64,000 bases of DNA, taken from the NCBI GenBank assembly GCA_921293015.1, contig OV121087.1:5902501-5966500 (forward strand). Reading direction: 5' to 3'. Position numbers and translations under genes: made by a program. The number at the start of each line of letters is the position of its first letter. Within the stretch, counting starts at the first letter, position 1. Under the pieces are notes generated by a model, which was not told where the DNA came from, searched no databases, and saw only the letters and a list, made by a program, of their open reading frames with translations. Shown here one piece after another: positions 36,701 to 43,640 of the stretch. This DNA is from Phorcus lineatus (lineage: Eukaryota; Mollusca; Gastropoda; Trochida; Trochidae).

Positions 36701-39301
36701 CAGATGTGATGTTGATGGGTGCTGCCTCCTCCAAACCGTACGATGTCCTGATTGGGAACCGAGAGTGGATGAACCGCAATGGTCTGCTGGTCAGTGAAGA
36801 GATGGACGACAAGATGACCGAACATGAGAGTCTCGGACATACAGCTGTACTCTGTGCTGTAGATGGTCAGTTGCTCAATATGTTTACTCATATAATGTCA
36901 CAGCAATGGGGTGAAGAGCTAGCCGGGTAACCCTATATAAATTCCAAAAATAATATTTCAACAGGATCAATACAACTAGACTTTAAGCATTAGTATAAAA
37001 AAAATGTAACAATGCCATTTAAGATGCATCATACTGAGCCATTCACTTACAAACTGGATGTAACATGTATGATATGTTTTGACAGGGTCTTGTTACCAAA
37101 TGATACAGTATACCATCTCTTCATCACAATCACAAATCTCAAACTTCCAGCTGGTCAAGATTGAATAGAAATTTGCTAGCTTACCATTTCATTTTGATCA
37201 TTTTTGTTATAAGAGAATACTATATTTTCTTGAATATAACCCTGCACTTGAATACAACCCGGGAGGTCATGGGACACATGTTGACTCAACCCTTTGTTTA
37301 AAACATATAGTAGTCTACATCACAACCTGGGCCTCAAACGTTACAATTGTTGGATGATAAATGAGGTAACTTATATCCTTGCAAGGCTTTTACTAGCTGC
37401 TTAATCAAAAGCTAAAATATCTTAAATAAGCAAAATTGGCACTGTTTGGTATGAGATCTGTTTCATTGTGTCATTGTTTCATATGGCCATAAGTATTTAA
37501 TATGGTAATGAGTGTAATAAAGTATCCCCTCTCCCTGCAGGTGTGGTGACCGCTATGCTAGCGGTGGCGGACATGGTCAAGTCGGAGGCCCACCTGGCGG
37601 TGCACTGTTTGAAGGACATGGGGCTCGATGTCATCCTCCTCACAGGCGACAACCAGAAAACCGCTAAAGCTATTGCTAAACAGGTGTGTTCCCTTTCTCT
37701 TGCTGCACGAGTGAGAAGACCCTCAGGTCAGGAAGTTTTGTTATCGATCAGGGCACCTGCTGCAGGCTTTGTTGTCATATGAATTTGCAAAATGTAACTG
37801 TCCATGGTTGGTTCTCAGTGATAGTTCAATTTTTCCTTTTCCAATCATGACTATTTTGACAGTCAAACATTAATAAAATCTTTAAACAGAAGAGCAATGC
37901 AAGGATATCTCATATTGTCTATATCAGTATAGCTATGATTCAAGCATGTTGAAGTGCATTGAATTTATGTTAAGATATTGTACTCATGTCACATCCAGGT
38001 TGGTATCAGGCGCGTGTTTGCGGAGGTGCTGCCGTCACACAAGGTACACAAGGTGAAGATGTTGCAGGATAAGGGACTCCGGGTCGCCATGGTCGGGGAC
38101 GGGGTCAACGATTCTCCTGCCCTCGCTCAGGCTGACGTCGGTATAGCAATCGGGACAGGGACAGATGTTGCAGTCGAGGCTGCAGATATTGTGCTCATCA
38201 AGGTAGAGTAGAGTTATTTTATTGGTTGGATCGCCAAACTTCTGTTGCACTTAAATTGAATTCCTTTCAAATTTGACTTTTGAAATCAAAACAAATAGAA
38301 GACTGAAAGTTTGTCTGTTTTCTTGTAGAACGATCTCCTGGACGTGTATGCAGCCATTAAACTATCAAAGATGACTGTGAGGAGAATCCGACTCAACTTC
38401 CTCTCCGCGTCTGTGTACAACCTGCTGGGGATCCCTATTGGAGCAGGTGCTTGTTTTGTAGCATTTGGTTACTGCTTTGTAACAGTAGTTTTGAAAGATT
38501 TACCCAGTGTTTAGTGGTCATTGTCATGATTTTGAAGAGAATGTTTGGCTAAATTATTAATCGGTTAGCAAAGATGATCAAGTGTGTATGTTTCAAGGCA
38601 GGTAATGATTTTCATTTTACAAAGGCTGAACCAGCTAATTTTTAAAAGACTATGATTAGGGTATATAAATACTGAATGTATTTTTTGAAAATGTTTTATT
38701 TACTCTGATACTTTTAAGTTATATAAAAGGTAGTCAGGATATTCTCTTGGGGAGATACTGAGGATGACTATCTCATTCAACATGATGGTACTCTGAAGTG
38801 TTATTACTCAATAGTTGAATCCTACTTCCTTGGCATATTTCAGGAGTGTTTGTGCCGCTCGGTCTCTCGCTCAAGCCCTGGATGGCCTCAGCAGCAATGG
38901 CCATGTCATCGGTGTCAGTCGTCAGTGCTTCTCTTCTTCTCAAATTGTAAGTAGAATTCAAGTTTATTTGAGTTCACTTCGCAGTTCACTTAATATAATG
39001 TTTAAAAGATGAGTGTGTCAGAGGTGAACCTCAACTCAAGTGGAATCTTCCCAACAGGTTTAGGAAGCCGAAGAAGGAGAAGCTGATGACGCAGGACTAC
39101 TACCGACGTTACGCAGAGGACCAAGAGGTGGACGACATCTCGCTGCACCGCGGGTTGGACGAGGAGGGCGTGTTCATGAGGAACAGCAAGCAGGGCAGCA
39201 TCCTCTCCAGGCTCAGCAAGCTCAAGCTGACTGCAGGACCCGACAAGAAGAGCCTGCTGGACAAGGAGGAGGAGGACTTGGAGATGGAAGCTGTTGTGTA
39301 G
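6762..39301 (+). CDS. ATP7: ATP7-type copper-transporting P1B ATPase, 22 exons
   Basis: Pumps Cu(I) across the trans-Golgi/vesicle membrane using ATP, loading cuproenzymes and exporting excess copper. I joined 6762-6773, 13115-13240, 25904-26996, 27264-27443, 27809-27972, 28637-28798, 29121-29200, 29546-29780, 30201-30434, 30938-31078, 31868-31976, 32453-32577, 33131-33265, 33863-34054, 34397-34579, 35215-35422, 36704-36865, 37541-37683, 37999-38202, 38329-38446, 38844-38946 and 39058-39301. All junctions are GT-AG and in phase, giving 1450 residues (human ATP7A about 1500, ATP7B about 1465). Seven HMA domains start near residues 14, 97, 171, 265, 343, 445 and 521, each with GMTCxSC. Also present: TGES 835-838, CPC 959-961, phosphorylated D1003 in DKTG, SEHP 1043-1046, GDGVNDSP 1261-1268, and a C-terminal SLL (1435-1437) matching the vertebrate trafficking dileucine. 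A single ortholog of ATP7A and ATP7B is likely. Confidence 0.95.
9852..11496. repeat. 145-bp tandem array with inverted ends (mollusc-type interspersed repeat)
   Basis: The landmark GTGACCCCATGACCCC recurs at about 10050, 10194, 10339, 10484, 10629 and 10774, and diverged copies continue to about 11350, a 145-bp period over about ten units. The block opens with AGCTCATCAGG at 9852, followed by CCGT/CCAT-rich microsatellite DNA (9897-9945), and closes with CTGATGAGCT at 11487-11496, the inverse of the opening. The unit length is not a multiple of three and the short minus-strand ORFs inside it are by-products. Confidence 0.8.
12625..12890. repeat. 137-bp tandem duplication in intron 1
   Basis: Two diverged copies share ATGCAGTTATCTCCCTTTAT and AATAGGTCATGTTCAGTATT, offset by about 137 bp. 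Confidence 0.7.
13115..13240 (+). CDS. ATP7: ATP7 exon 2: N-terminal half of HMA1
   Basis: Acceptor TTTTTACAG, donor AAG|GTATGT. Encodes residues 5-46 including [17 protein letters not shown], the Cu(I)-binding CxxC loop (C25, C28). The domain's second half is in exon 3, more than 12 kb away. Confidence 0.9.
13440..14700. repeat. 35/70-bp minisatellite resembling the exon 2 donor junction
   Basis: From 13801 to about 14482 a 70-bp unit repeats without visible change (9 full units plus about 52 nt). Each 70-mer consists of two diverged 35-bp halves. Flanking parts hold older 35-bp units such as GATATCTTTGACATCAAGGTAAATACT. The unit matches the end of exon 2 and its donor (GACATCAAGGTATGTAACTGA). 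Confidence 0.85.
17656..17670. repeat. GT microsatellite
   Basis: Short (GT)n run in intron 2. Confidence 0.7.
17813..17981. repeat. Perfect hairpin: 82-bp arms, 5-nt loop
   Basis: Bases 17813-17894 are the exact reverse complement of 17900-17981, with loop CGTCC. I checked the arms base by base and found no mismatch. The ends read AAGAAATAAAG. No coding frame. In the ATP7 pre-mRNA it would fold into a long perfect duplex. Probably a foldback or MITE-type insertion. Confidence 0.9.
18290..18835. promoter_or_regulatory. CpG-rich promoter-like patch inside ATP7 intron 2
   Basis: A stretch richer in CpG than its AT-rich surroundings. It holds a CACGTG E-box (about 18345), a YY1-like GTGATGGCGGAC (about 18398), a CpG cluster around 18550-18600 (GGCGCCGTGACC, GACGCG, two GTCGAC) and two CRE-like ACGTCA motifs in the last 40 bases. 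This would suit an internal or antisense start, but no exon was identified on either strand. Confidence 0.3.
22330..22620. repeat. Degenerate tandem triplication in intron 2
   Basis: Three diverged copies of about 100-112 bp share CTGTTAATGTTNNACTTTTA and TAGTTCTCAGTT. Confidence 0.55.
23405..23595. repeat. Degenerate ~125-bp tandem duplication in intron 2
   Basis: Two copies share GGAAATTGCCAAGAAAACAT / GGAAATTATCCAGGAAATAT and AACAGGAAGTGAG / ATCAGGAAATAAG. Confidence 0.5.
25070..25665. repeat. Diverged copy of the 145-bp array family
   Basis: Contains TTCATCTTCTTCTCCAG, GGTGACCCTGTGACCCC and the closing ATGAGCTACAAAGCCAGTGG, matching the 9852-11496 family but strongly diverged. It ends about 240 bp before ATP7 exon 3. 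Confidence 0.7.
25904..26996 (+). CDS. ATP7: ATP7 exon 3: second half of HMA1 and HMA2-HMA5
   Basis: A 1093-nt exon (residues 47-410) encoding the rest of HMA1 and four complete HMA domains, with GMTCMSC, GMTCQSC, GMTCGSC and GMTCNSC, most ending in a DMGFEA-like strand. Acceptor TTTCCAG, donor GACG|GTGAG, phase 1. One large exon for the distal metal-binding domains also occurs in vertebrate ATP7 genes. Confidence 0.95.
27264..27443 (+). CDS. ATP7: ATP7 exon 4: Ser-rich linker and first half of HMA6
   Basis: Residues 411-470. A serine-rich linker ([15 protein letters not shown]), an acidic run, then [16 protein letters not shown]. Acceptor CCCTACAG, donor GAAG|GTACAG. Confidence 0.93.
27809..27972 (+). 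CDS. ATP7: ATP7 exon 5: second half of HMA6
   Basis: Residues 471-525, with [17 protein letters not shown] and [11 protein letters not shown]. Acceptor CATTGCAG, donor ACA|GTGAGT. Confidence 0.93.
28217..28465 (+). mobile_element. tRNA-derived SINE in ATP7 intron 5
   Basis: Starts GGGGCGGGATAGCGCAGTGGTTA, which contains an RNA polymerase III A-box-like segment. A B-box-like GGTTCAAGGTTC follows about 30 bases downstream. It lacks a full tRNA fold, so it is a SINE head, not a tRNA gene. The tail includes AGGCAGTAGGGTTTGGGTGC, shared with a second copy near 39640. The right boundary is approximate. Confidence 0.7.
28637..28798 (+). CDS. ATP7: ATP7 exon 6: first half of HMA7
   Basis: Residues 526-579, [17 protein letters not shown] onward. 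Acceptor CTTCAG, donor AAG|GTGAGT. Confidence 0.93.
29121..29200 (+). CDS. ATP7: ATP7 exon 7: end of HMA7
   Basis: Residues 580-605, [20 protein letters not shown]; this membrane-proximal HMA leads straight into the first membrane helix. Acceptor CATTGCAG, donor AG|GTAGGT. Confidence 0.93.
29546..29780 (+). CDS. ATP7: ATP7 exon 8: TM1 and start of TM2
   Basis: Residues 606-684. TM1 is [18 protein letters not shown] (611-632). It is followed by a luminal loop with Met and His residues (MSTMPPP, SSHPQ), which could bind copper, and [18 protein letters not shown]. Acceptor CACAG, donor CAG|GTTAGT. Confidence 0.93.
29799..30080. repeat. 194-bp tandem duplication in ATP7 intron 8
   Basis: A ~90-bp block starting CTAGAATTTGTTTTGTAG at 29799 recurs nearly unchanged at 29993. 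Confidence 0.75.
30201..30434 (+). CDS. ATP7: ATP7 exon 9: TM2-TM4
   Basis: Residues 685-762, [33 protein letters not shown] and the signature [19 protein letters not shown]. Acceptor TTTCCAG, donor AAG|GTATGA. Confidence 0.94.
30583..30673. repeat. Imperfect hairpin in ATP7 intron 9
   Basis: AGATTTCGAAG...CTAAGGTCGTAAG is mirrored by CTTACGACCATCTTAG...CTTCGAAAATCT. A foldback of about 90 nt, probably a small MITE-like element. Confidence 0.55.
30938..31078 (+). CDS. ATP7: ATP7 exon 10: start of actuator domain
   Basis: Residues 763-809, [20 protein letters not shown], as in human ATP7B. Acceptor TTGTCAG, donor AAG|GTAGGC. Confidence 0.93.
31702..31867 (+). repeat. Tandem duplication carrying a ghost copy of exon 11
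   Basis: 31702-31795 repeats, with a 123-bp offset, the intron end and start of exon 11. TATAATTATTTC and TTTTGTTCCAG lead into GTTTATCACGGAGGAGC, which translates [16 protein letters not shown] then TGA; real exon 11 starts [14 protein letters not shown]. The ghost keeps an AG acceptor at 31743-31744 but has a stop and no clear donor. Confidence 0.75.
31868..31976 (+). CDS. ATP7: ATP7 exon 11: actuator domain with TGES
   Basis: Residues 810-845. [16 protein letters not shown], then [12 protein letters not shown]; the TGES glutamate (E837) is the dephosphorylation residue. Acceptor ACTCCAG, donor GTAG|GTGGGT. Confidence 0.94.
32180..32310. repeat. Dispersed repeat in ATP7 intron 11
   Basis: TAGACTTGCTGAATGAGAAT and AAAGGCTCC resemble 45265-45420 (TAGACTTGTTGAATGTGAAC and AAAGGCTCC). 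Copy number elsewhere is unknown. Confidence 0.4.
32453..32577 (+). CDS. ATP7: ATP7 exon 12: end of actuator domain
   Basis: Residues 846-887, [34 protein letters not shown]. Acceptor TTTTCAG, donor AAAG|GTAGCA. Confidence 0.93.
32775..33130. repeat. 178-bp tandem duplication ending at the exon 13 acceptor
   Basis: CAGTGACATGATGATTATAA at 32775 recurs as CAGTGACATGATAATTATAA at 32953. ATCATGTTGCTAATAATG recurs just before the functional polypyrimidine tract and AG of exon 13. Confidence 0.7.
33131..33265 (+). CDS. ATP7: ATP7 exon 13: TM5
   Basis: Residues 888-932, [16 protein letters not shown] then a hydrophobic helix to about 921. Acceptor CTCTCCAG, donor GAG|GTCAGT. Confidence 0.93.
33683..33862. 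repeat. Three ~60-bp repeats forming the exon 14 3' splice-site region
   Basis: Three copies end in CCTGACTCCAT, CCTGACTCCAT and CCCAACTCCAG. Only the last has the AG used to splice exon 14. Units share GAATAATGTTGGTTCTATCT (first two) and TTCAATCTTGTCTC. Confidence 0.7.
33863..34054 (+). CDS. ATP7: ATP7 exon 14: TM6 with CPC
   Basis: Residues 933-996. [20 protein letters not shown] carries the Cu(I) transport motif CPC (959-961); [11 protein letters not shown] leads to the P domain. Donor AAG|GTTTGT. Confidence 0.95.
34397..34579 (+). CDS. ATP7: ATP7 exon 15: phosphorylation site and SEHP
   Basis: Residues 997-1057. [16 protein letters not shown] has the aspartate (D1003) that forms the phospho-intermediate; [10 protein letters not shown] holds the ATP-binding histidine (H1045), equivalent to the residue of the common Wilson-disease variant. 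Acceptor CTGCAG, donor AAG|GTGAGT. Confidence 0.95.
34951..35214 (+). repeat. Tandem duplication carrying a ghost of exon 16
   Basis: AGATAGAGCCTGTTATC and CACTGTAGATC in copy 1 recur in copy 2 from 35116. Copy 1 also contains TAGGTGACAGACTTCCA (about 35095-35110), matching the start of exon 16 (AAGGTGACAGACTTCCA, to 35255) with the upstream ACCCT-GAG context. The equivalent of the acceptor AG reads AA in the ghost. Confidence 0.65.
35215..35422 (+). CDS. ATP7: ATP7 exon 16: nucleotide-binding domain
   Basis: Residues 1058-1126, [17 protein letters not shown], the GxG region that helps bind ATP, followed by a variable insert. Acceptor CCACAG, donor GAAG|GTGTGT. Confidence 0.92.
35870..36490. 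repeat. Probable transposon-derived insert in ATP7 intron 16
   Basis: Composition differs from the flanks: TCTCGCGAGA, Cys-codon-free C-rich sequence, and two ~80-bp blocks 199 bp apart sharing CATTCATTTCATCATTCA and CAACCTGGAGT. No terminal repeat or protein could be assigned, so the class is unknown. Confidence 0.4.
36704..36865 (+). CDS. ATP7: ATP7 exon 17: nucleotide-binding domain
   Basis: Residues 1127-1180, [17 protein letters not shown] and [17 protein letters not shown]. Acceptor CCAACAG, donor GATG|GTCAGT. Confidence 0.93.
37541..37683 (+). CDS. ATP7: ATP7 exon 18: P domain, TGDN
   Basis: Residues 1181-1228, [19 protein letters not shown] and [17 protein letters not shown]. Acceptor CCCTGCAG, donor CAG|GTGTGT. 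Confidence 0.93.
37999..38202 (+). CDS. ATP7: ATP7 exon 19: P domain, GDGVNDSP
   Basis: Residues 1229-1296, [31 protein letters not shown] (Mg2+ site) and [17 protein letters not shown]. Acceptor CATCCAG, donor AAG|GTAGAG. Confidence 0.95.
38329..38446 (+). CDS. ATP7: ATP7 exon 20: TM7
   Basis: Residues 1297-1335, [14 protein letters not shown], then the transport-site YN in [13 protein letters not shown]. Acceptor CTTGTAG, donor GCAG|GTGCTT. Confidence 0.93.
38844..38946 (+). CDS. ATP7: ATP7 exon 21: TM8
   Basis: Residues 1336-1369, [17 protein letters not shown], containing the Met and Ser of the membrane Cu(I) site. Acceptor TTTCAG, donor TT|GTAAGT, phase 2. Confidence 0.93.
39058..39301 (+). 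CDS. ATP7: ATP7 exon 22: cytosolic tail and stop
   Basis: Residues 1370-1450 and [22 protein letters not shown], then [12 protein letters not shown] (human ATP7B has a related VSVHIGMDD) and [12 protein letters not shown], the dileucine signal used for retrieval to the Golgi in vertebrates. The same frame remains open after the TAG. Confidence 0.93.
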
Positions 39302-39586
39302 GTGAAACAAGCATCTGACACTCTCTACAGGAAACAGCAGACTTTGCCGGGGCGCTCTGCTAGTAGGAGTAGATATATTGAGAGGGAGGCATACCAAGGG
39401 CGCCAAGTTGACCATCATGATGGGGATGGGGAGGGGGATATAATGATGCATTACGTGAACACCAAGTATAAGAAAGGGGAGTGGAAAAGCAATATTAAAC
39501 CGGTTATACTTTCACCACAATTCACTTTTGACTCAAAGGACGGAGATAGTGGGGATGTGCTAAGCCCAATGGTTACACAGTTGTAA
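39302..39586 (+). other. 94-codon in-frame extension after the ATP7 stop
   Basis: Directly after TAG the same frame is open for 94 sense codons to TAA. Its GC content is higher than in the 3' sequence beyond 39750. It encodes a hydrophilic segment with SASRSRYIERE, an acidic GDGEGD stretch and the end MVTQL, a class I PDZ-ligand pattern (T at -2, L at 0). It is either 3' UTR, former coding sequence, or a readthrough tail. Confidence 0.35.
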
Positions 39587-39639
39587 AGAGTTTGTTTGAC
39601 ACACAGTATTGATGGGGAGGCAGACAGCAGTAGTTTTTA

Positions 39640-39745
39640 AAGCCAAAAGGGTTTGATCCCGTCATGGGCTCAGCAACTTTGTCTGCTGTAGAGACCGGTT
39701 CTACATGCAGTAAGGTTTGCGTCCAATGCTACACTAAATTTCAAA
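39640..39745 (+). mobile_element. Diverged SINE copy in the ATP7 3' UTR
   Basis: GCAGTAAGGTTTGCGTCC and CTACACTAAAT match the tail of the SINE at 28217 (GCAGTAGGGTTTGGGTGC and CTACACTGAAT). A B-box-like GGGTTTGATCCC lies upstream. Confidence 0.55.
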
Positions 39746-39925
39746 TCGCCTAAGGCCAAAAGGTTAGTGTTTTATGGGTGATTTGAAAATCAAGTCTTAA
39801 ATGTTCTTGTCAGTTGAAAATTTATAACAATTAAATTTTTCACAAATAGAAGAAAAAGTTTTTCTGGATAACTTAGCCTCTTTACAAATTTGATTTTAAA
39901 ATAAAAAACTTTTTGTAAAACATTG

Positions 39926-42870
39926 ATGTCCTTATCAAAGGCAGAGAGACGTTTAGAGTGTTATGTTTCTCGACTAAATTAATTGATCAGCATATGAAAT
40001 AACGCATAATTTTAACTATGAAGTATAATTATCTTTGAAGCAATAATCTAGCTCAGTTTTCATAATAGCATCTATATATATATTACCTTGGAAATGGTGG
40101 CCTTTCTTTATCTGTTGTGATAACCCTTACTTTCTATATAAGCAGAACCTATACAATGCTGATATATATATTGAAGTCTAAAGAATATATTTTCTATATA
40201 TTTCAACATAAGCTGAATGCTTTGTCTTTTAATGCTAATATATACTAATGATGAATTTACAGGGAACAACTTTTATTTACTTTTATAATATCCAACCTTG
40301 AATGAATACATATTAAGTATATGAAACTTCTTATTGAAAAGTTTGAACATGAGGGGGAAATATTTTTTCAACTTTGAAATGAAGTCTGAAGTTCCCTTTA
40401 TTTTTTCACTTGATTTACGTATGTAGGTAAAGTCAATGCTTTCAGTGTCATATAAATAAGTGTTTAGATTTCAGTTTTATAATTGTGTGTCACTTGGACT
40501 TGTTTTGTTTACACAAATTGTTTAGATGCTGGGAAATTGTGAACAGATATAAGCCAGTATATTTTTTCAATGTTTTTGTCTTTATGATGTTGAATTGATC
40601 AACAAATGGCTATGTTGCTGAAAATATACATTATTCTATGAAATGCCTAATAATCACTATTGGTTCTTTCTTTTATTGCACTTTTGATTATGTGCTTTCT
40701 CTAAATTTGATGCAAAATACATCTTAAAGAAAGCTGTATTTTTCCGATAATTTTTTTCTTTTTCTAATGGTAATTACTGGATAATTTTAGAAAATCATAA
40801 TATTTATATTTTGTAAAACGTTTATAGTGCTAGCATTGAAATTTTACGTCATTCATGTTATTCATTCAGTACAGGATTCAGGAATTGTCAATCATCTTAT
40901 TTTCTTTCATGATGTTGAGATTAATTGTTCATGAGATTACAGATAACTGTCATAATTTTTGTCTTACTTTCAGGAAATGACTAACTCCAGTAAGATAATG
41001 TAAACTATTTTGTCTGCATTTTCAGATAGAATCCCCTATCTGTTATTTCTTGACCCAGTGGTGAGGTTGTCTTACAAATGGATACTTTCTGTGACAAACT
41101 GTATCATCTAATGGAAATATTAAAATGTTTTGAAATGTTTTTAAATATCATTTCTCTGATTTGTTGTGGTGTTTAAGACTGAGAGATGAATACTTCTTCT
41201 TTTTAAAAAGAAACTATCCATTTGTTGTTGGAATAAAAAATCCCTATTTTCCAGTGTTTATTTCCTCTTTATTATTTCAATCATTATTTCATATCTTTTT
41301 CGTTTTCTGTTAAATTAATTTACGGAGGAAATTAATTTTGTTTATAGGTCTTTAATTTGGGACAAGTGGTAATTTTTTTTATCCCTTTCAACCAGTTGGT
41401 AATAGTTTTATATGAAGAGCCTATTATCAATCACTTTTAATTTGCTATAGAAAATTAATATGAATTAGTCTGTGAATTTGTTTTCTAAACAATGTTATGT
41501 TTACTCAGATTGTAAATATTGCTAGGCTTCATAAATAAAAACACAAATTATTTTTATTATGTATTCAAGTCATGCTTACAAATCTAAGCTTTACATAATT
41601 ATACATATTTTCATATGTGTATGAATATTGACTAATTCTTCTGGTATTTTAATAAATAAAAGAGAATAAGAAAATATCTTTATAACTTTCTAAAAATGTT
41701 GATGTCTATTGTTGAATTGAATTTCAAATTTAGTGATAGTTAAACATGTTTTCTAATTTCTTACATGTATAAAAGATATTCAGAGGTTTGAGAATAATAA
41801 GAGGATTTATTTTCATATATGACTATTCTGATTGCAAATTTTAAACTCAAATAACTGTATGAACCTTTGACATCTCTTGTACTCTCTAACTTGTGATTCT
41901 GGCATTTTGGTTAACATATATCTGAAGTCGTGAATCACACATCGAAGTCATTAAATATATATACAAGTTTGTTCATCTGATAAAATTATGTAGTATTCCA
42001 GTTACATTTTTATGATGAAGTCATTCATAAGTCATCACATTGATTGTATATTTAACATTCCTGATATGTTGATTAACATATTGAGGTCCAGTAATGATAA
42101 ATCACATCCATGTATCGTGCTTATAAGTAAAAATATAAACTATTGCATTAATGTTTGTTGTTATTTTCTAATTTCTTACCGGGCGAAACAGAAACAAGGC
42201 ACAGGTGAACTTGTCTTTATTTTTCAGTGGAAGCTCTCTCCACTATTCTCTTTTCTGTTGGACTCTTTTTGCCTGCTGTCAGGGATCCATGGGAGTTCTT
42301 GGTGTTAAAATTCCTTAATGTGCTACTTGCTTATATCACTGATTGATCCAGGAATTTAGAATTACCAAAATAGGGGTACGGTGGAGGGTGTCTGATCCAC
42401 CAATGCATATTACCCATCTTCCCTAACAGCAGTAACTTCTGCAGTCTGCACAATATGCATGTCATCTTCGAATGATATGTCTTTAACTCGGGATCCACCT
42501 CTGCTACTCTTGTATATTGAAGGCAAGCTTGACAACTGACATTATCCATGAGTTACTGAAATGTGCTATCAGTTATAATTTCTTAAGTAAGTACACTCAG
42601 AGCCCTTTTGTTTAAATTCTGGATTTTGCCAAGTTTCTAATTGGTATCCAACATTAATAAACTGTTTTTGTGCCACAGGAGTCCTAATTGGTTGAATGCA
42701 CACTAACAGCCTGTGCATGCAGATGTCAGTATGCATTTACCTTTTTAAAAAAACTCATATATTAGGATAAACAATTAAAGATAAATCTCTCTTTATGTTG
42801 TTAAAATAATGTTCATGCAAGGATGATTACATTAAATCAAATCCTTGGTTCGTCACTCATATTTTAGATG
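39926..42870. other. AT-rich gene-poor stretch
   Basis: Possibly extended ATP7 3' UTR in its first part. No convincing exon on either strand. Confidence 0.5.
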
Positions 42871-42983
42871 ATTTGTTAACATGTTCAAGATTTATTACAT
42901 TTGTGCTTGTAGCGTCTAAACCTACCATCAATAGAACAAGAAGCTGTGATAAGAATGCATTGTTTTATTATCATCCGATGAAT

Positions 42984-43256
42984 TTAGTGCAAAGCGGGGA
43001 ATATATAGCATTTGGCAGCGTATGTACCATCTTCCCACGCAATGCCTATACCTGCATCAGCTCCAGTGACTTGATAAGGTAGGCCTTGATCGCAATAGTC
43101 CAATGAAAAATCAAAAGGAAATTGCATCTTTTCGTTGAAGAGGACAGTGCACTCAAACCAAGAATTTTCACAGTTTTGCAGCATGGTTTCAGTTGTAGGA
43201 GGGAAGGAGATGCGTAGTTCCAAGGTTACAGCAAGACTTTGACATTTTCAACATTG
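42984..43256 (-). other. Unidentified minus-strand open frame
   Basis: Open from the codon after TGA near 43257 to TAA near 42984, without a strong ATG at the start. Reads KCQSLAVTLELRISFPP, then WFECTVLFNEKMQFPF and GADAGIGIAWEDGTYAA. The residues look more protein-like than surrounding frames, but I do not recognise a family. A decayed gene or repeat-borne frame is as likely as a real exon. Confidence 0.25.
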
Positions 43257-43640
43257 AAACCTGCATATTGAGCTTGTCAGTGTGGTGTCTCAAGATCCAT
43301 TCACTACATTCTCTGCTTATTTGGCACCAAGCGTCGATTTGTGAAGACGTAGGGCCAAGTTGAATCAGGTGACCTTGACATGATTGACATATTTGGTACC
43401 AAGCTTCTCATTGGGTAGATGCAAGGCCCAATTAAGTTTGGTGACCTTTGTCATTATTTTCAAGGTTGCAGTGATGCATTGAGTTATCGACTATGGAAAC
43501 CTGGATGTGTAGCTTATCAGTGGAATCTCTTCATTTGAGGGAAATGTTTGTCATAACTTCTAGAGAAGACCCATGATAATAATTTTCTGTGATTTGGATG
43601 ACATTGTTGAACTTTCTCAGCTTTGGAACCTGAACATTGT
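43225..43640. repeat. Degenerate tandem repeats
   Basis: ATTTGGCACCAAGCGTC...GGTGACCTT (from about 43319) and ATTTGGTACCAAGCTTC...GGTGACCTT (from about 43390) form a ~72-bp pair. Longer-period similarity joins AAGGTTACAGCAAGAC (43224) with AAGGTTGCAGTGATGC (43462). Confidence 0.5.

Larger units (their letters stand above)
39302..39925 (+). other. ATP7 3' UTR with candidate poly(A) signal
   Basis: The first AATAAA after the stop lies at 39900-39905 with a T/G-rich stretch following. Others occur at about 41231, 41536 and 41652, so longer forms are possible. Confidence 0.4.
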
